A stretch of 64,000 nt of DNA, taken from Heligmosomoides polygyrus polygyrus (Eukaryota > Nematoda > Chromadorea > Rhabditida > Heligmosomidae). The translations under genes and the position numbers were made by a program. Below the pieces are notes generated by a model, which saw only the letters and a program-made list of their open reading frames with translations, was not told the DNA's origin and did no database searches. The DNA lies in the NCBI GenBank assembly GCA_947396885.1, contig OX377205.1:66002969-66066968 (forward strand). The letters run 5' to 3'. This document shows positions 22,387 to 30,971 of this stretch, in pieces; the stretch's first letter is position 1; every line of letters begins with the position of its first letter.

Positions 22387-23410
22387 ATGGACTATGGACA
22401 GTTACATCACGGCACCTTGCTGTCTGTCATAGGCCTTCTGGCCCTCACGAATTCTGTATCCGTACAAACCGCCAAACACGAAAGGAACATTAAAACGCCT
22501 ACGACCAGTGGAAACCTCCAGTGTGCACCAGGCGGAATAAGGATTTTTGCAACAAAAATTGCGAAGTACGAACTCTGCTCGGAAGGATTCTGCGTGGTTT
22601 GCGAGAAGCCCCGACGGAGGAAGCAATTCGATTTCCGCCGGAGATTACCTTTCAAGAGCATCAGGTGCAATGGAAGATTTTTGATGGAGAGGAGGTGACG
22701 ACGACGGAAACGAAATGCCCAGCAGTTCCTTTCTGCTCTCAGGTCGACAGCTGGTTTTGCACGGCGAACATCTTCAACCCGGAGTGTCGACTTCGAGCAG
22801 CGATTATCGCTTTGGCAGTGATCAATATACACGATCAGAGCTCTTCTCAACACACTGTGCTACATACCCGTCGTGATTGGACGCCCATGTCGTGTCCTGC
22901 TCACCGTATGCTTCCACGTTCTACGAGTTATGTGGGCGATAGTGAAATACCTTTGTCGGACTCTAACCAGACGACAGAATCGTCGCCTGCATCGTTCTGC
23001 ATCACGCCTAGGATTCGTTCCACTCGCGCTCGTAATCAGTGGACTGCCAACAGTCCACTGATTACGAGCGCGAGTGGAAAGCTGCCAGGACGTCGACATC
23101 TTTGAGCACAAAACCACAGTTTGTTCTACGTCAAAAAGCAATCGTCAAGTCTGCAAGGTCGACATCACTGAAGTCATCAAGATCAACTCATCCAGCAAGG
23201 AAGCCTGCTTCCGACTTCAGAATCGAGGCATTAAGGAGATCAGGATCAAATGGAATGAGCTCAGACTTCTATGCGACAAGCACACCACCATGTTCACAAG
23301 AAACACGATTCTGAGGGTGCTGGATTCGAAGCGGTTCCACATGCCACGGCAGTTGTGCGAAGCAGTATATGCACAGAAAGTTTTTAGAGTTTTGAGTGCT
23401 CCACTTTGAA
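22387..23410 (+). pseudogene. Envelope-like glycoprotein relic of a nematode retroelement
   Basis: Three overlapping frames (103, 194 and 111 codons) together resemble the cysteine-rich, membrane-anchored envelope-like protein carried by nematode BEL/Pao-type retroelements, related to phlebovirus class II fusion glycoproteins. Seen here: a Cys-rich segment (CSEGFCVVCEKP), a TETKCPAVPFCSQVDSWFC segment, a hydrophobic stretch, and farther on VCKVDITEVIKINSS with a LLCDKHTTMFTRNT segment. The reading frame shifts near 22600 and near 22860, and a perfect palindrome at 23018-23079 creates a stop. No gag/pol or long terminal repeat is recognisable nearby, so this is an isolated broken fragment. Assignment rests on remembered family character and is moderate. 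Confidence 0.45.
23018..23079. repeat. Perfect 29-bp-arm palindrome with 4-base loop
   Basis: Arm 23018-23046 (ends AATCAGTGGACTG) is followed by CCAA and its exact reverse complement 23051-23079 (starts CAGTCCACTGATT). It lies inside the envelope-like relic and interrupts its frame. Confidence 0.9.
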
Positions 23411-23419
23411 CTACCACAA

Positions 23420-23970
23420 CTTTTTCAAATCTTATCGGATATCGGATTAGCGGTGAAATCGCCCGCAGGAGACGCGCAGCATGGGCAGCCTTGAGTTCGA
23501 TTCGCGAAGTCACCGATCAGGTCAAGGCCTCTGTACTGCCTGCGATGTGCTACGCGACGGAATTTTGGCCCGACAAGACAATCGCCAGAGCGATGCAAAC
23601 TACGCACCGTTCACTGGAGAGATGTCTTCTAAGGATAAGCCTTCGTCAGCAATGGCAAGAAGGCCTACGAAGCTCGGAGCTACGGGAGAAGTCGCAATTA
23701 GCAGACCCGCTGCAGTACATGAAGAAGTCCAAATATCGCTGGGCCGGACACCTGCTTCGACGAAAGGACGATAGATGAAGTCTCCGTGTCATAGAATGGC
23801 TCCCGAGAGACCATAAGAGACCACTGGGACGACCGCCAACGCGATGGGCAGACTCATTCTCAAGATCTTTCAGAGAGCGGAGTCTGCCTCACTGGATGCA
23901 AGCAGCCAGAGATCGAGCGGTCTGGAAGAGTTGTGGTCTCCGCTGAGAAGACCTCCAGCCGACAAAAGGA
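23420..23970 (+). pseudogene. RTE-type LINE C-terminal fragment (second family)
   Basis: Reads ARRRRAAWAALSSIREVTDQ, then VLPAMCYATEFWPDK, SLERCLLRISLRQQW, KSKYRWAGHLLRRKDDR and, after a stop, PLGRPPTRWADSF. This C-terminal segment after the reverse transcriptase (with RWAGH.LRR.D and RPPTRW.D) is characteristic of RTE-clade LINEs. It differs from the 38-40 kb family, whose tail reads KRTRGRPKQRW. Stops and frameshifts make it inactive. Confidence 0.7.
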
Positions 23971-23984
23971 CCATCAAGGTATCA

Positions 23985-24510
23985 AAGAAAAGTATATCAC
24001 AGGTCTATAGATGGCTGGTCTTAGCAGATGGGTACAGGTATGGGCGTATGTGAGCTACCGCTCACCATCGCGTGACTCGAGCTTCTCGTTGAGATCTCCA
24101 TAATGAGTGGCTTTTGCAACAGCCACGGCCTTCTTTGCAGCTTTATTCGCTTCTTGGTACTTCCGCCAGTTATCGACTGTCTTTTCGTAGAGAAACACGT
24201 GATAAAGCGACCTCTTCCCTCGAACTTTTGCTTCACGTCGTGTCCACAGCCATGCTCAAGTTTCATCGACAGTTGTGACTATCGGTAACAGCACTCGAGA
24301 AATCACAGCTGCTTCCTTCTCTCTCATGCGCCACCACTTGATCCCTGTTGCACCTCATCGCTCAACCTGCTTTATTCTTGGAGGGGCGATCTTTAGGGTG
24401 CAGATCAGCGGTCGATGCTGTAGGGCGACCGTCTCATATGGCGCTATCTTCGCGCATGTGACAAGACTCCGGTCACAATCTCTCACAAGGACAACATCTA
24501 CCCGAGTCTT
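23985..24510 (-). pseudogene. RTE-type LINE fragment (endonuclease/linker region)
   Basis: On the minus strand about 24285-24050 reads SLYHVFL..KTVDNW..YQEA, KKAAVAVAKATHYGDL and KLESRDGER, the region that precedes the polymerase in the copy at 38341-38600. Above it (24510-24290) minus-strand sequence reads DHRPLICTLKI.. with KWWRMREKEAAVISR, again LINE-like. Truncated and frameshifted. Confidence 0.6.
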
Positions 24511-24529
24511 GGTACTGGTTTATGTGAAC

Positions 24530-24720
24530 TATAATAAAAAATTTCGAAGAAAGTTATACCAAATTTTCGTTGAATCAAAAATTATTCTTAGTGAGTCTGT
24601 AGTTAAGCCTGGTTAAGGTCGTTTCAATTGGGAAGAGTTCGCTTTGATTTCAAAGGTATTATGCTTGAAGGAGTGTCTAGTTTGTTTGGAAAAGTGTCCA
24701 TTTCAACTTGAAAATAGTAT
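24530..24720. mobile_element. Solitary right end of the mariner family
   Basis: AAAAATTATTCTTA..., GAAGAGTTCGCTTTGATTTC and GGAAAAGTGTCCATTTCAAC follow the right-hand 190 bases of the elements at 13492-14320 and 49111-50740. The left part is missing. Confidence 0.55.
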
Positions 24721-25600
24721 AAATAAATACCACACCAGGTGACTGTGCTTCTTCCATTTATGGCCAGAATTGGCTAGATCCCGTAGTGGAGCTTTTACTG
24801 CAATTGTAGGCAAACGCATCGGCCGAGGAAAGCCTGACCAAGGGGCTCTGGCTCCTGAGCAATATTCTATTTATTTATTTAATTATTTATTTATTCAGCC
24901 ATTGTTAATTGATGAAAGCAAAAGCATGACAAAACCGACATTGTTTGCCTTGTTGTAGAAAACGTGCTGTGCTGCGTTGTAGAAAACAGAAACAAAAACG
25001 AAGCAAGAGATGGATTTATATGATTTCACTCTGCGGTGTTTGCTAATCATCCGCTTTGCCGCTATCCTCCCGCTGTGGGTTAAAGTGTCCGTTTTCTACT
25101 ATCTTGTTTCAGAATTTCATTATTCCGCTCATCCTTGTTGTGGAGGTATTAGGAATGCAGGTGTGATCAACAAGGTGACTTCCAAGAAGCATGAGAAGGT
25201 TCAGCTTCTGCCCTTCCTATGCATAGGCCTTAATTCATGAAAAGCTACTACACTAAATGCTATATGCGAAAATATAGGGAAAATATTAAATAACATCATT
25301 TCACAACGGTTGCCATAGAAGTAACGAAGGCAACTTGAATTTTCTTCAGTCCAATCAAAAATGAACCTGTGGTGGGGTTGGCTATCGCCCTTTGCGTTCT
25401 ACTCAATTCGATTACCATGGAGGTCACGCGGAGCCAGACAACTCTCAAGCACTTTCGTGCTGCAGGGGATAGGATCACTCCTTCCTGAAAGTGTGATTCA
25501 GCCAGAAGCTGCAGAAGAAGTCCACGGCTAAGTCAGCAAATTCATCGTCACTAATACCATAGTACTGATATCTCTAAAGGCTACTCCAGAACGTTTTCTA
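24721..25600. other. No gene recognised
   Basis: AT-rich; contains a short ATTT run near 24875-24895. No splice-framed coding segment was found on either strand. Confidence 0.45.
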
Positions 25601-25619
25601 CAGTCCAAGTCCTAAATCG

Positions 25620-25720
25620 GGAACAGTGATGGGGGAATTTTAAAAATCCTCCCAAAAAAAATAAAAGACAGAAAACCGCTTTCGTCAGAAAACAGAAATC
25701 AGGGCACTATTGTACTTTCA
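25620..25720. mobile_element. Fragment of the CAGAAAA-word element family
   Basis: GAACAGTGATGGGGGAATTT followed by GACAGAAAACCGCTTTCGTC and AGAAAACAGAAATCAGGG resembles the termini at 178-344 and 28345-28470. It looks internally deleted. Confidence 0.35.
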
Positions 25721-25735
25721 CAACTCCACGGGTCG

Positions 25736-26080
25736 AGGAGAGGTCGAAAAAAAAATTTCGCCCAAACTTTGTTTAGGGCGGTTATTTTGGGTGCTGATCA
25801 CGAATTTGACATCTGTTTTTCGTTTTACGCTGGAGTACGGTAGGTTACGGTAGGTACGGGTGACTAAGGCTGCCAAGGTCATGATCACTGATTTCGCCCA
25901 AACATCTTCTAGGGGGGTTATTTGGAGCGCTGATCACGAATATGACATCCGCTTTTCGTTTTACGCTGGAGTACGGTGGGTTACGGTAGGTGCGGGTGAC
26001 CAGGGCTGCCAAGGTCATGATCACCGATTTCGCCCAAACTTCGGCTAGAGGGGGGGGGGTTATCTGTGGTGCTACGGGCG
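25736..26080 (+). repeat. Tandem minisatellite, about 135-bp unit, about 2.5 copies
   Basis: The unit TTTCGCCCAAAC ... GGGGGTTATTTGG.GTGCTGATCACGAAT.TGACATC.G.TTTTCGTTTTACGCTGGAGTACGG..GTTACGGTAGGTGCGGGTGAC..GGCTGCCAAGGTCATGATCACTGA repeats head to tail. Related single units occur at 20410-20610, 31440-31690 and, inverted, 31930-32130. Confidence 0.8.
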
Positions 26081-26358
26081 AGCACAGCATGCAAGCGGTC
26101 CCGCAGCGATCGCCTGAAAATTCGCAAATCAACGGGGAACCATTTTTGCGGGAACTCTTCGATAGGCGAAGGCTTAATCGAGAGATAGCAATCTAAGCAT
26201 CATGGCCCTCCAGGCACTGTTCCATAACAGCCGCCAGGAAGGACTGCGCGACTTAAAGCTAAAGGACCTAATTGTCCGTTAGTTAGGTAGTCCTGAAGAC
26301 TACACCAAGACAACAATCTATTATCAACGGGGGTCGAGCGTTCTACCCCCTCGTCCCC

Positions 26359-26558
26359 NNNNNNNNNNNNNNNNNNNNNNNNNNNNNNNNNNNNNNNNNN
26401 NNNNNNNNNNNNNNNNNNNNNNNNNNNNNNNNNNNNNNNNNNNNNNNNNNNNNNNNNNNNNNNNNNNNNNNNNNNNNNNNNNNNNNNNNNNNNNNNNNNN
26501 NNNNNNNNNNNNNNNNNNNNNNNNNNNNNNNNNNNNNNNNNNNNNNNNNNNNNNNNNN
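26359..26558. other. Assembly gap (200 N)
   Basis: A run of exactly 200 N. The round number suggests a placeholder rather than a measured length. Any ORF spanning it is artificial. Confidence 1.
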
Positions 26559-26899
26559 CATTATCAACGCTTTCCCTCAGAAGCTGGATAGATGCCGCCA
26601 CAACTGCTGTGCAAAGGTGAGATACTTCTTCAGATATTCAGCCATTGGAGTTGTGAAAGTACAATAGTGCCGCAAATGCTTTTGTATGACTAGAAATCTG
26701 GTGAAAGACATGCGTTTTAACTTGTAGGCGTTTACAAAAATTTCTAGTACACTCAAAATTCAATACAATCAGCGAGTCGTAAACCTTAACTCAAGGATCC
26801 TAGGACTCTCGTCATTTGAAGTATGCAACATTACTCATCAGCTTCATTTCACAGCTAACGCCCTAACGATTACCACGGGTGCTTCTGGGAAAAACAAAC

Positions 26900-27345
26900 T
26901 CTTTGCTTCTTCCATGTTAGGGCTAGAGAGGAGACGCAGACACACGCACAGTGGCTGTTTGTACTCTCACGAAGTATCGTGAGAGTACAACTGCCACAGG
27001 AGTGCCACAACTCACGCAAGAGAAGGCCTCCGGAGTTCCGGGCTTCATCGACGTTCGGTGATCAGAGACGCTTCCGCATGGGCCAAGTCGCCGAAAATTA
27101 GGTAGGCCGGCCACGTAATGCCCTTCGCAGACACCCGCTGGACGAGAGTCGTCACCGACTGGATTCCGCGGGATGTCAGTAGAACACCCAGACGCTTACC
27201 AGCGTGTTGGTCGACTTTTTCGTGAAAGCCCTGAACACTGTTCGCTTCTCTCGAGCGAGAAGGACCCATTGGAGCACTCTGGCACAGGATCGAATGGAGA
27301 CGCTGTTGGCGCACGCTCGAGCAATTCGGTGACTACGGAACGACA
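26900..27345 (+). pseudogene. RTE-type LINE C-terminal fragment
   Basis: Frames at 27080-27340 read, with interruptions, GRPRNALRRHPLDESRH and DRMETLLAHARAI or, in another frame, TRWTRVVTDWIPRDVS...RRLPACWSTF and GALWHRIEWRRCWRTLEQF. R.GH.M..AD.RWT..VTDWIPRD is the C-terminal domain of RTE-clade LINEs. Frameshifts are evident. The left limit is uncertain. Confidence 0.55.
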
Positions 27346-27941
27346 TATTATACAGGTGACACATGAAAAATTTCGTGTATCACTAGCGTACATAAGCGAA
27401 ATCAAAGGTAACCACAACTTTTCTGCCTCTTACTAATTTTTATAGCCAAAAGCTGAGCAAGGTTCGGAGTTAGAAGAGAAAAGGCTCCCCAAGGCTCCGC
27501 AGAAAGCAATCATTGGGGATTACCAGCCAACAATTTTCAATTTTTAAACAGGAGGTGGAGAATAATCCTACCCATAGTCACTACAGGACAAGCGGTTACT
27601 TAAGGAGTAATTTAATACCACTCAGAACAATAGTTTTGTAGCCTTAATATAAAGTTGTAAGTAATCGTAGTGGTGCAAAATACCTGTTGAAATTGAAAGG
27701 AATACGAAGCCAATATATGAAAGACGAGAAATGTCCTATGAAGGGACTCCGTGTCAGCAGCGGCAGTCAAACAAACAAAGCAGCATAGTTCACAAGTTTA
27801 TGGCTCAAATTCTATCTACACGACCACATCCAAAAACGCCACATGCAATTTGAATTTTTCTGAAAACATATTTTGTTACGAAACTCATAATTCTATGACA
27901 CTTTTTGGATACTTTTTATTGGACTTCCATGATATAATTTT

Positions 27942-28332
27942 GGGCGCAAATAGGGTCCGGGGGGGGGGGGGGGTCACCTTATAAAAAGTGTCACCAACAC
28001 CAAGAAAACGAGACAAGGCACACTGATAGTAAAGAAAACAGACAAGTAATGCTGTAGCTGTATTCTGTGCTCTCCTCCGCGTAAGCGGAGGAGAGCACAG
28101 ATTTAGGCAGCGGAAGGGACTCCAGGGTGTGGCTCAAGTGACGCATCCGTGTTAAAATTGCCTACATCCTGGAGTTCCTTCCCTTGTCCAATTAGGAAGC
28201 ACATAAGACGCGGATCTATAATCGAAACGAAGAGATAAGACTGCAATTATATTCAATGTATGTAGATACTCGCCACGCCGGCCCGCCGCGCCATGCTGTG
28301 GTGACCCCCCCCCCCCGGACCCTATTTGCGCC
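27942..28332. mobile_element. MITE with G/C homopolymer runs built into its inverted ends
   Basis: Left end GGCGCAAATAGGGTCC, followed by 16 G (27959-27974) and TCACC, is mirrored at the right by GTGA, 12 C (28305-28316) and GGACCCTATTTGCGCC. Direct repeats TAATTTT flank it (27935-27941 and 28333-28339). The centre holds a perfect 16-bp-arm palindrome (28065-28100). No ORF. Confidence 0.75.
28065..28100. repeat. Perfect palindrome, 16-bp arms
   Basis: CTGTGCTCTCCTCCGC, loop GTAA, GCGGAGGAGAGCACAG, near the centre of the MITE. A diverged copy with the neighbouring sequence (GGAAGG.ACTCC.GGGT) is at 31695-31780. Confidence 0.9.
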
Positions 28333-28344
28333 TAATTTTGATCG

Positions 28345-28470
28345 TAGCTCTATTTTCTGTTTTCTGGCCAATTTTTTGGCCATTTCCCAGAAAACAGAAA
28401 ACGGAAAAATTTGCTCAAAATGGCCAGAAAATCAGAAGGCAGAAAACAGAAATTCCGCCCGTCCCTGATC
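28345..28470. mobile_element. CAGAAAA-word hAT-like terminus
   Basis: TTTTCTGTTTTCTGGCC, CCAGAAAACAGAAAACGG and AGAAAACAGAAATTCCGCC are packed in about 110 bases ending CCGTCCCTG. This is the same terminus as at 178-344. It directly adjoins the G/C-run MITE. Confidence 0.45.
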
Positions 28471-29285
28471 GGGAATGCTGTACTGTTCCTTGCAGAAGTG
28501 GGATACGTGGCGCATCTCAAATCATCACTTATTCCAATCTCCGACCGTCCAGCCTGATTGGGATTTATCTTTGAAGTCGTACGAGACTGTTTCAAACCCA
28601 CTCTGTCTACCTTGTCTCTCACCTGCCCAACAATGCTGGCGTGAGTACGGTATCGTGTGACACCGATGTCCGCACTCAACAAGCGAAACGGGTGATTTGA
28701 CGAGCACGGTAGAGGGCTCGAGCTTTTGGCATCTGGAAGTATCGCATTTCCAGCGGGGATTGCAACGTATGCATGGCGAGCTTATGCTCCCTACTAGGAT
28801 TCGGCCGTGCTGCTTCCTAAAGATCTGTTCTCACCAATAGAACTCGCTAAAAACGGTTACGATGACTGATCTGCTATGTGCGTCGCGATAGGCAATGCTC
28901 AGTGCTCAATCGCATTCGATTTTTGATCTAATATACCAATGCTCCAAGTGATGTGATTCAAAGAGATGCCTTGTTTGAAAGCCCAACACCATTCGCCATT
29001 ACAGGCCCAGGGAGCGGGCATGAACCTGTGATAGATTCCGACCAATGTGGTCAGATGGAAACTGTCCAAGCATTCGGTGCCGATTTCGGGTTTTCGATCC
29101 TTTCCGAGCACGTATTGGACCCTAGCTGGTCTTGGAAAGACCCTGAAGCGCCACAAGTGGGTGTTGCTTGCGTAGAGCACACAAATACTCCACCCTTGCG
29201 TTGTCACTAGGCGTAGCTAAAGAGGCATGGGCTGAATTCATCCCAATATCACGGTAGCCCACCTCGGGGAAGTGGCGGAGATTAT
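28471..29285. other. No gene recognised
   Basis: Includes a diverged SINE body near 28490-28530 (GGATACGTGGCGCATCTC). Several short ORFs on both strands, none recognised. Confidence 0.4.
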
Positions 29286-29299
29286 GCTTGATCAAAGAG

Positions 29300-29375
29300 C
29301 GCCGGTGGTGTAATGGCACAAGCATCCTATCCGAATAACGGACTGCTCAGGTTCGGCTTCAAGCCTGGCGGAAGT
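29300..29375 (+). repeat. tRNA-like relic
   Basis: GCGCCGGTGGTGTAATGGCA ... AGGTTCGGCTTCAAGCCTGGCG matches the tRNA-like unit at 48080-48153 but with a damaged T arm and acceptor stem. Confidence 0.4.
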
Positions 29376-29989
29376 TTCGATCACATCATGGCATTCGTTC
29401 GTTCAAATGCTCAAAACGCTGGACTGCTCAGCGCCAGGCATGTCGCGTTCCAGGGCTGGGTAGCGCGGACCATTATCGTTCGCGTCACATTGTCGTGTAC
29501 GTAAACTATCTGGAGCAACGTTAGAAGGCTGTCTGGTACTGACCGAAATCTCACAACGGTTGCAGCTGTTTCGATGTTGATTTCCACACTGTGGTCATCA
29601 ATTTCTGTCACTCTTCAGGCTTATAGTTGCGCAACTATATGAAGGGCATAAGAAGTAGCTGCCCTACCAGTAGAATGAGCGCTAGATCGTTGCCTAGTTA
29701 GGATGCCGTCGAAACTTTACTGATCGTGTAGGACAAACTTGCTATTACAGACGGAATATTTCAGATGAGGAACATCGCTCTCACAAAGGCCGCGTGCACC
29801 ACGAACATCGAAGACGATCTACTAAGGGGTGAGGTCTTCCTCCTGAATACGGGGTTATTATAATCTCCTGTGGAAATTCTACAGTTATGTAAAATGATTC
29901 TGACGATTGCACCCCCGAATGGTTACCGTATACCGGTTAGCGATGGAGCGCGGAAACTGTGATAGAAAGCTGTCTGCACCCTCCTAGCT

Positions 29990-30430
29990 TAGAGATTACG
30001 CATCGGCGTCCATGTTAACATTCGATCGATCTCTTGTGCGCCCGCGATGACCCTCGGTGGACGGTCAGGAGGTACACCCGCCCCTGCTACGTAGCGTTCG
30101 GTACCACAGCGTTATGGCATATCTGCATTTCAGCTGACTACTTGGGATTTGAGGACCCTCGACGTGCTCGCCAATTTGAGGCATTCTTTGCGCGTTTTTC
30201 TAGCCGTATGCGTTTCACCGCTCGAAGAGCGCAGAACCCTGCATACCCAGATCCGCATTCCATGGACGACGAGTGCTATGGAATGCTAGGAATGAAGCGC
30301 CACTTCGCCAACGCGCGTGTAAATGATACGGTAGCCATTCGGAGGTGTGTTCGTCAGGAGCGTGCTAGTCTACAGTTAACCCCTCCGACAATAGTTTTTT
30401 CGTTGTTCTTTGTTATAGCAGAGATATAGA
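29990..30430 (+). other. Unassigned 131-codon ORF
   Basis: An uninterrupted frame at 30034-30429, in the basic segments RFSSRMRFTARRAQ and MKRHFANARVNDTV and with no hydrophobic stretch. It is longer and GC-richer than neighbouring random ORFs. I recognise no domain, and no splice site clearly frames it. It could be an exon or a repeat-derived relic. Confidence 0.25.
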
Positions 30431-30518
30431 GTGGCCCAGTCAGTTTCAATTGCAACGAAAATCGGGAACAGAGAGAGAAGAAAACGTATCATCTCAACGC
30501 GTTGCGGTAAGGTATATA

Positions 30519-30600
30519 TTGTACTTCGGCGACGCGTCGCCGACGCTGTCGTCGAGGGTGCCGCGCGGGTGCTACGCACTGCGTCGCCGAAGTATAAAAT
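30519..30600. repeat. Small foldback repeat
   Basis: GTACTTCGGCGACGC at 30521-30535 is mirrored by GCGTCGCCGAAGTAT at 30581-30595, with GC-rich sequence between. The words recall the arms of the MITE at 21718-21851 (ACTTC..GACGC). Confidence 0.6.
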
Positions 30601-30839
30601 AGGCCATATGCTTAATGTGAATGGGCAAGCTTCGAGTATTGCCAACAGCCGCAGAAATGCAGTGGTGGGAATTCGACGCGGTGAGCACTTGCTAGGATGG
30701 GAAGTCGGCGAGGTAAACACAACACAAGACTTCGTACTTTCAGCGTAGTAATGCTGAAAGCATATGAAGCTCAATGTCTGCACAAAGCCTGTGCTCAGAG
30801 TAATAAGAACGCTGCTGTGTACACCGGCTAAATAGTGCT

Positions 30840-30861
30840 AGTTTTTTTTTTTCGTACGCAG
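30840..30861 (+). promoter_or_regulatory. Candidate spliced-leader acceptor for elpc-1
   Basis: TTTTTTTTTTTCGTACGCAG, a pyrimidine tract ending in CAG, 110 bases upstream of the proposed start codon at 30972. No closer acceptor fits, so this is the likely 5' end of the mature message if it is trans-spliced. Confidence 0.4.
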
Positions 30862-30971
30862 ATTTACTGACGAGTCACATCCCCGTTTGTCAACGGAAGC
30901 GCTCATTGAGGCTCGTCTTATCAGATCACCTCGGACGACTGCAGACCAACTGATCTCTTTCCTGTATAACG

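Noticed and set aside
25736..26080. CRISPR-like array
   Set aside because: The units are long (about 135 bases) and contiguous with no unique spacers, and the genome is an animal one; it is a minisatellite.
26200..26601. Minus-strand ORFs of 133 and 74 codons
   Set aside because: They run through the 200-N assembly gap and are artefacts.
30781..30799. Upstream ATG (MKLNVCTKPVLR) as elpc-1 exon 1
   Set aside because: The donor phase does not fit the next exon; the in-frame ATG at 30972 reads straight into the conserved sequence.
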